Numbered from the stretch's first letter, positions 26,334-34,741 are shown. The stretch: DNA of 64,000 nt from Bacteriovorax sp. MedPE-SWde (GCA_001874305.1 MPCU01000002.1:496001-560000); one strand, 5' to 3'. Notes: a model not told the origin generated them from the sequence alone. Made by a program: numbers and translations.

Positions 26334-26890
26334 AACTCTCTACAGTCAGAGAGATAAAATTCTTCTATTTTTTTAAATTCTCGATTTCCATCATGTAGTG
26401 CATGTGAATCATGAACGACGTAATAAATACCTTTTGAAGACGATTTATCAACTCTTATAAACCACCATTCATAGTACTCGGATTCACCACAATTATACTC
26501 ATCGCTAATATAACCATCACGACTAGTATACATTTGAACACTTTTCATACCACCACATTTACTTTTTATGGCAAACAACTCTTTTTGCTTACTAACTCTA
26601 ATTTCACCTTCTATATCCTCAATTTTATTTTCGTAGGTGAAGATATATTTATTTCCACTTTCATTTTCTGCGATTATATACCTCCTATCAATTCCCTCTT
26701 CCTTACATATAAGAACAGAAGATAGCCCTCTCTTCTTAATTTCGGCTAAAGCATTTTCATCAATCAAAATTTGTTCCTGCTTATAGACTTCATCTGCACC
26801 CATTTTTGCTATCGCTCCTTCAGGATTATTCCTCCCACATGAACAAAGACTTATCATTGCTATAAAAACACACAGTATTAGTTTCTTCAT
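26330..26890 (-). CDS. Hypothetical lipoprotein, 186 aa
   Basis: Signal peptide with lipobox SLCSC at about residues 14-18. The mature protein is mixed, with conserved-looking aromatic clusters (YYEWWFIRVDK, GIYYVVHDSHALHD). AGGGAG lies about 7 bases before the ATG. Family not recognised. Monocistronic; its start faces the island promoter region. Confidence 0.68.
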   Translation of the reverse strand: MKKLILCVFIAMISLCSCGRNNPEGAIAKMGADEVYKQEQILIDENALAEIKKRGLSSVLICKEEGIDRRYIIAENESGNKYIFTYENKIEDIEGEIRVSKQKELFAIKSKCGGMKSVQMYTSRDGYISDEYNCGESEYYEWWFIRVDKSSSKGIYYVVHDSHALHDGNREFKKIEEFYLSDCREF

Positions 26891-26969
26891 TTTTCTCCCT
26901 TAATTAATTCAAGTAATTGATCTGTCATAGTTTTACCGAAAGATGGGAGAATAAAATAGATTGTAGAAG

Positions 26970-27004
26970 TTAACGAATTAGTGTGTATCTTAACTAATAG
27001 TTAA
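26970..27004. promoter_or_regulatory. Palindromic regulator site, tandem pair (left promoter)
   Basis: TTAACTAATAGTTAA at 26990-27004 is a perfect 7+1+7 palindrome. A partial copy, TTAACGAATTAG, starts at 26970, exactly 20 bp to the left (two helical turns). The centre is about 89 bp before the start expected from the sigma-54 core at 27060, the usual distance for an activator site. An almost identical pair lies before the island's minus-strand gene at 29966-30000. Confidence 0.6.
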
Positions 27005-27059
27005 TATAAATCGAATATGATTTTAAATACTTAACATACTTTTAAATAAGAAAAATTCA

Positions 27060-27075
27060 TGGCACGACTATTGCT
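27060..27075 (+). promoter_or_regulatory. Sigma-54 promoter core
   Basis: TGGCACGACTATTGCT matches the sigma-54 consensus TGGCACG-N4-TTGCW at every fixed base, with the correct spacing. Predicted start near 27086, about 94 bp before the lipoprotein ATG. Sigma-54 promoters need an AAA+ activator bound upstream. Confidence 0.72.
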
Positions 27076-27118
27076 CTATATACAGTATTAGTAGTGTAAA
27101 TAACTAAATATAGGTTGT

Positions 27119-27145
27119 GTACCAATAGATTGGTGCCCATTTTTT
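27119..27145 (+). promoter_or_regulatory. Leader hairpin with U-run (possible attenuator)
   Basis: A 7-bp stem (27119-27125 with 27130-27136, loop TAGA) followed three bases later by T6, inside the transcript leader of the lipoprotein gene. Could end a fraction of transcripts early. The stem is only moderately stable. Confidence 0.35.
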
Positions 27146-27179
27146 AGTCATCTGAACAAATCTTGTAGGAGAAAAGGTT

Positions 27180-28499
27180 ATGAAGTTTCTAAGTATAGTA
27201 GCTTTATTTTTAGTCATATCTTGTAACTCTAAAGATACACCAGTCTCTAAAGGATCTGGAGGTGTAATAGATGGCGGAGGAACAAATATAGACTATGCGA
27301 AAGTACCCTATATTGAAGAGCAGCTTGATGTCGCTATCTCCCTATTAACAACAAACAAAGAAGGAATGAATCTTCTAAGGAGCTTAAGAGATCACTTTCC
27401 CGCCCAGTACGATGAAAACCGTAGAGTGAGATATACGACAACAGAAAGATTTCTTGAAACAATATATTTAAGAGATAGCAATGAAGCCATTTTACAAAAA
27501 ATTATAGGCAATTCTTATTATGTTCAAGACAAACTTTTTAAACTCTGTAAGTGGAAGAAGAAAAGAGTTGTTAATCTTTATTCAAACAATACACTTTTTA
27601 AAACAGCTAATGATAAAGACTGTCTAAATGAAAGATTAGATAGACCAATGAAAACGTCAGGAATATTAAAAAGAGAATTATTCCACTTCAAAAATAAGTG
27701 TTTTGATTTAAATGGTGTTGAAAAAGTAGCATCAGTATCAAGCTTTGATCTAAATGCTAAAGTCTGTCTTTCCAAATCACAGTTATCACAACTCCCACAG
27801 GATGATGTTTTGAAGAACCTTACAGCAATTATTGTACATGAATTAGCACATATGTATGGAGAGGGAGAACAAACATCTAAAAAGCTCGAAAAGTTCATTA
27901 TATCAAACTTTAACAGATATAACTTGGTGATAAATAATAGAACTGAAAATATTGATGAACAAAGATATAACTACACCGAAGGTCTTCTCGGTATTTCACC
28001 AACAGAATCTCCTGTCTATCATGCTGATCCGACAGAGATAGACTTTAACTATCTTCACTTTGAGCTTTTAAACGTCATTGTTGAACTTTCAAAGCACCCT
28101 GGTTCACAGTTCTATACATTTCAAGAAATTTATCCTTTCAGATATGAGAACTTATATAACCAGTCTTATAAAGAGATTGAAGGTATTATTGAGAGATATT
28201 TTAGTATTAATGAGAAGGGCCTACTTACTCCTAAAGAGAGTTTTTTCACACAAGAAGAACTACAAATTATTGCAGGTCAACCTGACAACTACGATGAGTG
28301 GTATGATAACTGGAAAATGGCGATATCTAAATATAAAGGAATTTTTAATGAGATAAAGAACGAAATAAATAAACTCTACGAAGAACTAGATGAGTTTGAT
28401 AATCAATCACCAACAACTGAAAGAATAGATAATATGTTACGACTTGAGGAAGAATTACTTCAAAGTAATATGTATGATGATGATTTCTCTGGGCCATAA
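27180..28499 (+). CDS. Lipoprotein with HELAH zinc-peptidase-like motif
   Basis: 439 residues. Lipobox VISC near residue 15, then a Gly-rich linker GSGGVIDGGG. A HExxH motif (IIVHELAHMYGEGEQ, near residues 219-232) suggests a zinc metallopeptidase-like fold, with the third ligand possibly one of the following Glu residues. Several paired Cys before it (CKWKK, CLNERL, CFDLNG, CLSKS) could form disulfides. The C-terminal 100 residues are a helical, acidic region. TAGGAG is 7 bases before the ATG. The stop overlaps the regulator's start (TAATG), so both are coupled. No family recognised with certainty. Confidence 0.72.
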   Translation: MKFLSIVALFLVISCNSKDTPVSKGSGGVIDGGGTNIDYAKVPYIEEQLDVAISLLTTNKEGMNLLRSLRDHFPAQYDENRRVRYTTTERFLETIYLRDSNEAILQKIIGNSYYVQDKLFKLCKWKKKRVVNLYSNNTLFKTANDKDCLNERLDRPMKTSGILKRELFHFKNKCFDLNGVEKVASVSSFDLNAKVCLSKSQLSQLPQDDVLKNLTAIIVHELAHMYGEGEQTSKKLEKFIISNFNRYNLVINNRTENIDEQRYNYTEGLLGISPTESPVYHADPTEIDFNYLHFELLNVIVELSKHPGSQFYTFQEIYPFRYENLYNQSYKEIEGIIERYFSINEKGLLTPKESFFTQEELQIIAGQPDNYDEWYDNWKMAISKYKGIFNEIKNEINKLYEELDEFDNQSPTTERIDNMLRLEEELLQSNMYDDDFSGP

Positions 28500-29317
28500 T
28501 GATGAATAAATTAGAACCAATTTTTGAATATTCAGACTATAAGAAATATACCCTTGAACTTATTTCGACATATCCGAAAGAAGGTCGAGGAGTATTTTCT
28601 CAATTATCTAAATCATTAAATGTATCATCGGTACTTATCTCCAAAATTTTCAAGGGAGATAAAGATCTATCAATAGATCAAGCTGTACTTACATGCGATT
28701 TCTTTGAATTCAATGAGCTTGAGTCAGATTACTTTATAACTCTGGTAAGTAAGGCCAGAGCAGCAAGCACAGAGACAAGAAAGTACTTTGAAAAGAAACT
28801 CTACGATCTTCAACTAAAAGCTCTAGATGTTAAAAATAGAATTTCTAAACAGAATGAAATTTCTGAAGAAGCTAAATGTGAATTTTATAGTTCATGGATC
28901 TATACAGCAATTAGACAAAGCTGTGCTCTTGAAGAAATAAATACAGAAGAAGATCTCTGCGAAATATTCAAACTTCCTGCACATACAATAAGAGAAAAAG
29001 TCGAGTTCTTAAAAAATAATGGACTTTTAAAAGAAGAAAATAACACCCTCTCACTTGGAATGAACTCCACTTACCTATCTAAGGATAATCCTCTTATTCA
29101 TTCTCATCGAAAGAATTGGCGACTTAAGGCCATTGATAGCTTTACTAATAATAATGAGAACGACCTATTCTTTGTTGCTCCCATGGTTATCAGTGAAGAG
29201 ATAGCTACGAAACTAAGAGAAAAGCTCCTGTCTGTCATACAGGAACTCTATAAAGATGCACCAGAACAAGATGCAGAGGCCACATACTGTTTAAATATTG
29301 ACCTCTTTAATTTTTAA
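28499..29317 (+). CDS. TIGR02147-family regulator-like protein
   Basis: 272 residues. N-terminal YSDYKKYTLELI followed by a helix-turn-helix (QLSKSLNVSSVLISKIFKGDKDLS) and FFEFNELESDYFITLV match TIGR02147/DUF4423 proteins, common in Fibrobacter and Bdellovibrio-type genomes. The C-terminal half looks like a winged-helix segment (HTIREKVEFLKNNGLLK). It is probably a DNA-binding regulator; it has no AAA+ domain and cannot itself activate sigma-54. The start overlaps the lipoprotein stop by one base. Convergent 4-bp overlap with the next gene. Confidence 0.83.
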   Translation: MMNKLEPIFEYSDYKKYTLELISTYPKEGRGVFSQLSKSLNVSSVLISKIFKGDKDLSIDQAVLTCDFFEFNELESDYFITLVSKARAASTETRKYFEKKLYDLQLKALDVKNRISKQNEISEEAKCEFYSSWIYTAIRQSCALEEINTEEDLCEIFKLPAHTIREKVEFLKNNGLLKEENNTLSLGMNSTYLSKDNPLIHSHRKNWRLKAIDSFTNNNENDLFFVAPMVISEEIATKLREKLLSVIQELYKDAPEQDAEATYCLNIDLFNF

Positions 29318-29880
29318 TTCATAAGCTGATTATGAAAATTTAGACAGAGTGCATTGATCACTATTTTATCTTCTCTCTCGCTTACACATTTACTGTAATA
29401 TTCGATTTCAATCTTTTCATAGTCTTCTTTTGAAAAGATATATTCAGCCCCACTTCTTTCAAAACTCTCAACTCTTTGTTCAAATCGAAATGCATTTAGT
29501 TGATCAGAACCTGAATCATCTCCGTCGCTTGGATCATCACCATCGGGGTCATCTGTACCAGTATCATCATCTTTAGGATGATCATCATCGTCTTCTACAC
29601 AATAATCGTGGTAACAAACTAAAGCGTCACCACCATAGTCATTTAACATTTGCTGCAGTCGCTCCCCAGCATTACTTCCCGTTGGAACAGTTCCACCATC
29701 ATCACAATTACTTCCAAAGTCACAAAAGACCTGACGAGCAGAGATATTCCTAATTCCTATTGTTCTAACATCCTCATTGGAGTCAGTTTCAAAACAATAC
29801 TCAGAATTACAGAATTCAAACCCTGATGCATAAACATTCGCAGTAAGGACAATTAAAAATAAACTAAAATAATTTTTCAT
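29314..29880 (-). CDS. Asp-rich secreted hypothetical protein
   Basis: 188 residues, signal peptide 1-19 (ending YAS). Residues about 95-127 are an Asp/Gly/Pro/Ser low-complexity stretch (DDPDGDDPSDGDDSGSD) that could bind calcium or act as an acidic spacer. Ten Cys, several in pairs, suggest disulfides. GAGGAG lies before the ATG. Its promoter region carries the same palindrome pair as the neighbouring operon. No family recognised. Confidence 0.65.
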   Translation of the reverse strand: MKNYFSLFLIVLTANVYASGFEFCNSEYCFETDSNEDVRTIGIRNISARQVFCDFGSNCDDGGTVPTGSNAGERLQQMLNDYGGDALVCYHDYCVEDDDDHPKDDDTGTDDPDGDDPSDGDDSGSDQLNAFRFEQRVESFERSGAEYIFSKEDYEKIEIEYYSKCVSEREDKIVINALCLNFHNQLMN

Positions 29881-29965
29881 ACTAACTCCTCTAAATCATT
29901 AAGGCTTGATGCCTCTTGTGAAGCTAATATAGACGATATAGTTATATGAAAATAGATCAAACAAC

Positions 29966-30000
29966 TTAACTAATGGCCTTATTTATTAACTATTAGTTAA
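29966..30000. promoter_or_regulatory. Palindromic regulator site, tandem pair (right promoter)
   Basis: TTAACTATTAGTTAA at 29986-30000 is a palindrome differing in one central base from the copy at 26990; TTAACTAATGG begins at 29966, again exactly 20 bp to the left. It lies 86-120 bp before the start codon of the Asp-rich protein. I see no sigma-54 core here. Confidence 0.6.
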
Positions 30001-30025
30001 GTTATTTAGAGAGGTGATAATTGAA

Positions 30026-31489
30026 TTAAACTTTAACAGACCACTCAACACCATTAGCAGTATCTTGAAAATCAATTCCTAGGGCATGTAGTTCATCACG
30101 AACCTTATCAGCACTTTCCCAGTCCTTATCTTCACGAGCTTGAGATCTCTTAGCAAGAAGCTCTTCAACAAATGAAGCTTCAATATTTTTCTTTTTAAGA
30201 AGAATAGTATTTATCTCAGAAAGAACCTTTGCAGGATCTTCATCAAATAGTGCTGTTAGCTTTCCGTACTTATGTACCCATTCTTTGAATGCATTGGCTG
30301 TAGGAACAGAGTTGACATCTTTTTTCTTCTTCTCTAATCCAAGAGTATTAAATGCTCTTACTGCTTCATAGATAGAAGCGATAAGTTCACCTGTTCCAAA
30401 GTCATCGTTAACAGACTTTTCAATCTTCTTATCAAGAGACTTTAAAGACTCTGCAAACTTCTTATTAACTTTAGCCGAATCATTTGTTTCAAAGTTTGAA
30501 ACGATATCATTCGCAACCTTAAGAGCTCTATAAACTCTTACAAGTCCTGAGAATGTTTGTTCGATCTTATCATCACTAACATTAAGAACTGATCTGTAGT
30601 GAGAAGAAAGAACTAAGAATTTAAAAACTTCAGGATGATATTCGTCCATAAAAGTTCTCGCAGGAATGATATTTCCAAGGGACTTAGACATTTTCTCGCC
30701 CTTCATATTAATGAAGTTATTATGCATCCAGTAATTAACATACTTACATCCAGTACATCCCTCACCTTGCGCTCTTTCATTTTCATGATGTGGAAAAATA
30801 AGATCAATTCCACCACCGTGAATATCAATTGAATTTCCTAGAATTGATTTAATCATTGCAGAACATTCGATATGCCAACCCGGACGTCCTTCTCCCCAAG
30901 GAGAACTCCAACTAGGCTCCCCCTCTTTTGCAGGCTTCCATAGAACAAAGTCCCCAGGGTTCTTCTTTCTTTCGTCAACTTCAACTCTTTGACCAGCGTT
31001 AAGCTCATCAAGCTTCATTCCAGAAAGTTGGCCGTATGTATTGTAGCTGTCGATATCGTAGAAAACTTCTCCATCAACTTCATAAGCTTTCTTCTCAGAG
31101 ATAAGCTTTTGCACATATTCAACAATCTCATCCATATACTCTGTAACTTTTGGATTGTGATCATGAGGTCTAAGCCCTAGTCGCTTATAGTCCTCTTGAA
31201 ATGCCGCGATATATCTTTCACTGACTTCAGATGCTTCAACACCTTCGTCAATCGCCTTATTTATAATTTTGTCATCCACATCAGTGTAGTTATAAACAAA
31301 AGTCACATCGTAACCAATGTGCTCCATCCAATTTCTAGCAAAGTTAAAGAAAATTGGTCCCCTAAAATTACCGATATGCAGCAATCCATAAACTGTCGGC
31401 CCGCAGAGATATAATTTTACCTTTCCCTCTTCAATGGGTTTGAATAATTCTTTCTGCTTAGATAGAGTATTATAAATAGTGAAACTCAT
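30026..31489 (-). CDS. cysS: Cysteinyl-tRNA synthetase
   Basis: 487 residues, class I synthetase. HIGH motif is LHIGN, zinc ligands are the Cys in LYLCGPTVYG, the Cys in HIECSAM and the His pair in FPHHENE; KMSKS is intact in GEKMSKSLGN. It charges tRNA-Cys in the cytoplasm. The C-terminal DALR-like helical domain ends RDELHALGIDFQDT as usual. Divergent from the dihydroorotase gene. Confidence 0.96.
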   Translation of the reverse strand: MSFTIYNTLSKQKELFKPIEEGKVKLYLCGPTVYGLLHIGNFRGPIFFNFARNWMEHIGYDVTFVYNYTDVDDKIINKAIDEGVEASEVSERYIAAFQEDYKRLGLRPHDHNPKVTEYMDEIVEYVQKLISEKKAYEVDGEVFYDIDSYNTYGQLSGMKLDELNAGQRVEVDERKKNPGDFVLWKPAKEGEPSWSSPWGEGRPGWHIECSAMIKSILGNSIDIHGGGIDLIFPHHENERAQGEGCTGCKYVNYWMHNNFINMKGEKMSKSLGNIIPARTFMDEYHPEVFKFLVLSSHYRSVLNVSDDKIEQTFSGLVRVYRALKVANDIVSNFETNDSAKVNKKFAESLKSLDKKIEKSVNDDFGTGELIASIYEAVRAFNTLGLEKKKKDVNSVPTANAFKEWVHKYGKLTALFDEDPAKVLSEINTILLKKKNIEASFVEELLAKRSQAREDKDWESADKVRDELHALGIDFQDTANGVEWSVKV

Positions 31490-31545
31490 GCGTATTTTCT
31501 CCTGTGGATATTACGATAATCATACCTAAAAAGGACGTTACTGTC

Positions 31546-32856
31546 ATGTCATCATTCGATCTGCTTGTAAAAAATGGAACACTTACTACTTCAAAATCTC
31601 GCAATTTATTTGATATCGGGATCAAAGACGGAAAAATTGTCGAAATCGGTACTATTACTGGGGATGCTAAGAGAGTTATCGATGCCTCAGGCCTAAATAT
31701 TCTGCCCGGTTTAATTGATACACAAGTTCACTTTAGAGAACCAGGACCAACTCATAAAGAAGATCTTGAAAGTGGATCACGAGCAGCAGCACTTGGAGGA
31801 ATTTGTACATTCTTTGAAATGCCAAATACCTCTCCTACCACTACAACAGTAGAAAAGATTAATGATAAAGTAGAGCTCGCCAAATCAAAGTCTCATACTA
31901 ACTTTGGCTTCTATATTGGTGGAAGTGAAAACAATCTCGAAGAACTTTTAAAGGCCGAAGACCTAGAAGGTTGCTGTGGAGTTAAGATATTTCTAGGTAG
32001 CTCTACCGGAGACCTTCTACTCTATAAAAGAGAAGTACTAATAGAGATCTTTAAAAAAATAAAAATGCCAATTGCCGTTCACTCAGAAAGTGAGCCACGA
32101 CTTCTAGATAGAATTTCAATTAGAGACAATGCCAAATCAGTTCACGCTCACTATGAATGGAGAGATGCTCAAACAGCGCTAGAATCTACTAAAATGATAA
32201 TAGAGGTTGCGAAGGAAGCTGGCCGTAAGGTTCATATTCTCCATGTTTCTACTAAAGATGAAATGGACTACCTTGCAAAAAATAAAGAGCACTGTACAGT
32301 TGAAGCGACACCTCAACATCTAACTCTAATAGCTCCAGATGCATATGATCAACTTGGTGCCTTTGCTCAGATGAACCCTCCTATTAGAACAGCAGAACAT
32401 AAAGAAGGAATTTGGGAAGGACTAATGAACGGAACAGTTGATGTTCTCGGTTCTGATCACGCACCTCATACAATTGAGGAAAAAGAGAGGGCCTACCCAA
32501 GATCACCTTCAGGCATGCCAGGAGTTCAAACAATATTTCCAATCATGCTTAAACATATGAATGAGGGTCGAATAACGCTTGAGAAAATTATTGAGCTTTT
32601 AAGTGAAACACCTGCTAAACTATATTCCCTCAATAAGGGACGTCTTGAGGTTGGAGCAGATGCCGATTTAACAATTGTTGATCTTGATAAAGTTTGGACG
32701 ATTGAAAATGAAGATCAGGCCTCAAAATGTGGATGGACTCCTTTTGCTGGTACTGAAGTAAAAGGTAAGCCAACGGCAACAATTGTAATGGGACAAGTTG
32801 CCATGTTAAATGATGAAGTCTTTGAAATTAAGCCTTCTCCAATTAAAAGAGGATAG
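31546..32856 (+). CDS. pyrC: Dihydroorotase
   Basis: 436 residues from the ATG at 31546, preceded by AAAGGA; a frame starting at 31504 would add a non-homologous leader. Amidohydrolase metal motif is DTQVHFREPG (residues about 54-63), metal Lys is probably in GVKIFLG, later His in AVHSE and HILHVST, and the catalytic Asp in SDHAPHT. The class I layout matches the third step of pyrimidine synthesis. Followed by cytidine deaminase after a 2-bp gap, one pyrimidine operon. The symbol pyrC is used in the broad sense. Confidence 0.9.
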   Translation: MSSFDLLVKNGTLTTSKSRNLFDIGIKDGKIVEIGTITGDAKRVIDASGLNILPGLIDTQVHFREPGPTHKEDLESGSRAAALGGICTFFEMPNTSPTTTTVEKINDKVELAKSKSHTNFGFYIGGSENNLEELLKAEDLEGCCGVKIFLGSSTGDLLLYKREVLIEIFKKIKMPIAVHSESEPRLLDRISIRDNAKSVHAHYEWRDAQTALESTKMIIEVAKEAGRKVHILHVSTKDEMDYLAKNKEHCTVEATPQHLTLIAPDAYDQLGAFAQMNPPIRTAEHKEGIWEGLMNGTVDVLGSDHAPHTIEEKERAYPRSPSGMPGVQTIFPIMLKHMNEGRITLEKIIELLSETPAKLYSLNKGRLEVGADADLTIVDLDKVWTIENEDQASKCGWTPFAGTEVKGKPTATIVMGQVAMLNDEVFEIKPSPIKRG

Positions 32857-32858
32857 AA

Positions 32859-33269
32859 ATGCAAATTACGCCAAGAATTCAAAAAGCATATGAAATAGCA
32901 AGAAGTGCAAGAGAAAATGCACATGCAGTTTATTCAAACTTCTTTGTTGGTTCAGCAATTGGAATAAAAGGTTCTGAAGATATATACCCAGGCTGTAACG
33001 TAGAAAATATTAGCTATGGAGCGACAGTTTGTGCTGAAAGAAATTCAATTTTTCAAGCTGTTGCAAAGAATGGAAAAATTGAATTAGATTTCGTAGTAGT
33101 TGTCTGTGACACAGACCCAGTAACTGTTCCCTGTGCAATGTGCCTTCAGGTAATGTCTGAATTTGCCAAGGCAGACTTACCTATCTACTTAGGTGATCTT
33201 CAAAGTATCAAGAAAGAACTTAAGTTCTCTGACTTACTACCAGCACCGTTTGATACACTAGATTGTTAG
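32859..33269 (+). CDS. cdd: Cytidine deaminase
   Basis: 136 residues. Zinc ligands: Cys in the motif VCAERN (Glu is the proton shuttle) and the two Cys of PCAMC. NVENISYGATVCAERN is the family signature. Converts cytidine and deoxycytidine to uridine forms in pyrimidine salvage. Coupled to the dihydroorotase gene. Convergent 4-bp overlap with the next gene. Confidence 0.93.
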   Translation: MQITPRIQKAYEIARSARENAHAVYSNFFVGSAIGIKGSEDIYPGCNVENISYGATVCAERNSIFQAVAKNGKIELDFVVVVCDTDPVTVPCAMCLQVMSEFAKADLPIYLGDLQSIKKELKFSDLLPAPFDTLDC

Positions 33270-33475
33270 TTTAGTACGTGGAGTGTTTCCTCAGTTTCAA
33301 AGTCACACTCTAAACATCTCACTTCTTCGTGAATATAGAGATTGTCGTGATCAGCTAAGTGAGTCATTGTTAGCTTAGCTCCGCATTTCGGACATACTTC
33401 TATCTGCTGCTTTACCTCGTCAACAGTTCCATGGTATTTCTCAAATTTCTCAACTCGAAGGGATTTGTTAGACAC
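33266..33475 (-). CDS. Small zinc-ribbon protein, 69 aa
   Basis: Two Cys knuckles, CPKC (residues 28-31) and CLEC (about 54-57), with intervening strand-like residues (KLTMTHLADHDNLYIHEEVR), form a zinc ribbon. GGGGGAC is upstream. No enzymatic motif. Possibly an RNA- or DNA-binding or regulatory protein; no family recognised. Its promoter region is shared with the folE2 leader. Confidence 0.7.
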   Translation of the reverse strand: MSNKSLRVEKFEKYHGTVDEVKQQIEVCPKCGAKLTMTHLADHDNLYIHEEVRCLECDFETEETLHVLN

Positions 33476-33626
33476 CTTTGTCCCCCTTTTGTGAACCTCT
33501 TCTACTTAATATTCTAACCTAATTTAGGCCTGACACTAAATGTTTTTGTAACGCTAACAGAATTACAGTCACTTATACATAGTCATGATCTCTAATTCGC
33601 TGCTTACTACTATCCCTAGGGTCTAT

Positions 33627-33706
33627 AATAAGGGAAGACCTTATTGCCAAATAGCGGATAACAGGCTAGAAAGGAGCATAATTAATAAGGTTTTTTTTAA
33701 CCTATT
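33627..33706 (+). promoter_or_regulatory. folE2 leader with alternative hairpins
   Basis: AATAAGG (33627-33633), loop GAAGA, CCTTATT (33639-33645) form a perfect 7-bp hairpin. A second AATAAGG at 33684-33690 is followed directly by T8 and can pair with the same CCTTATT instead. The T8 run can also be bridged by AATAAGGTT/AACCTATT. Such mutually exclusive arms are typical of transcription attenuators. I cannot assign a riboswitch class. Confidence 0.45.
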
Positions 33707-33740
33707 TTATAAAATGCGTATCACTGCATAAGGTGCAAGA

Positions 33741-34673
33741 ATGAAAAATATAGAAGCTTTAAGAAACAAAAAAGAAGATATTATGAATCCAGGTATCAAA
33801 GATGCCTCAGGACTTAATGACTTTCAAAAGAAACCAAATGAAGTTCATATCACAATTCCAAAAGTAGGAATTGAGAGATTTAGAATTCCATTAAACTTCG
33901 AACATGCAGATGGATCAGTTATGTCTCACGACGCTGAAGCTTCAATGTTTATCTTTCTTGAGTCACACAAAACAGGCGCTAATATGTCTCGTTTCTGTAA
34001 TATTCTTCAAGCTCAATCAGCTGAAAAAGTTATCAATCTCCAGTTCTTCAAGGACATTCTAAGAAAGTATAGAACAGACCTTAGAGACTATGAAGATGAG
34101 CCTCTAATGCCAAAAGCTCACCTCAAACTGGACTTCAAATACCCTGTTAAGCAACAGTCACTAAAAAGTGGTAACTGGGGATGGCAGTATTATGAATGTG
34201 AATGGGAAGGTATTGAAGATAAGACTGATCAAGTCTTAATGCAACTGACTATAAGATATGAATACTCTTCGACATGCCCTTGTTCACTTTCAATGTCTAA
34301 GCAATATGAAAAAGAATTTAGAGAAGGAAAGACGACAGAAGGAAGTGGAATCGCTTCAGCTCACTCTCAAAGGTCTATAGCAACAATAAAAGTAACTCAT
34401 GATGCAAATACTGAGTTTCATATAGAAGACCTTATTGGTCTTTGTCGTCAAGCGCTTCCAACAGAAACGCAATCACTTGTTAAAAGAGTTGATGAGCAAG
34501 CATTTGCAATTCTAAACGGAGATAACCCGATGTTTGTTGAGCATGCGACAAGAAGAATAAGCACGATCTTTAACGAATGTGACAAGCTATTAGATTGGGA
34601 AGCAAAAGTAGAGCATATTGAGTCTCTACATAGCCATAACGCAGTGGCCTATATAAGAAAAGAGAAGAACTAA
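33741..34673 (+). CDS. folE2: GTP cyclohydrolase FolE2 (type IB)
   Basis: 310 residues. VGIERFRIPLNFE near residues 43-55, SMFIFLESHKTGANMSRF, and SSTCPCSLSMSKQY (the Cys in CPCS is a metal ligand) define the COG1469/FolE2 family, along with a final SLHSHNAVAYI. Converts GTP to dihydroneopterin triphosphate in folate (and often queuosine) synthesis. AAGGTG precedes the chosen ATG; a second ATG at 33783 is possible. FolE2 is independent of zinc in many bacteria, and is often controlled by zinc limitation. A complex leader precedes it. Confidence 0.93.
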   Translation: MKNIEALRNKKEDIMNPGIKDASGLNDFQKKPNEVHITIPKVGIERFRIPLNFEHADGSVMSHDAEASMFIFLESHKTGANMSRFCNILQAQSAEKVINLQFFKDILRKYRTDLRDYEDEPLMPKAHLKLDFKYPVKQQSLKSGNWGWQYYECEWEGIEDKTDQVLMQLTIRYEYSSTCPCSLSMSKQYEKEFREGKTTEGSGIASAHSQRSIATIKVTHDANTEFHIEDLIGLCRQALPTETQSLVKRVDEQAFAILNGDNPMFVEHATRRISTIFNECDKLLDWEAKVEHIESLHSHNAVAYIRKEKN

Positions 34674-34678
34674 TAACG

Positions 34679-34703
34679 AAGGCCCTTAAAGAGGGCCTTT
34701 TTT
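34679..34703 (+). terminator. Intrinsic terminator after folE2
   Basis: AGGCCCT and AGGGCCT pair around TAAAG and are followed by T6. Confidence 0.92.
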
Positions 34704-34741
34704 GTTGCCAAGTTTTAACGGACTCGACTAAGATTTTACCG

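Noticed and set aside
28499-29317. TIGR02147 protein as the sigma-54 activator of the island
   Set aside because: It has no AAA+ ATPase domain or GAFTGA motif, so it cannot play that role, though it may bind the palindrome.
29480-29600. Repeat-like tract (GAT/CAT-rich) that could be read as a DNA repeat or CRISPR-like array
   Set aside because: It encodes the Asp-rich linker; there are no regular spacers and the period is not constant.
33591-33740. Assignment of the folE2 leader to a named riboswitch class
   Set aside because: None of the consensus cores I compared (preQ1-I, THF, TPP, cobalamin, FMN, cyclic-di-GMP) is visible, so only alternative pairing is claimed.
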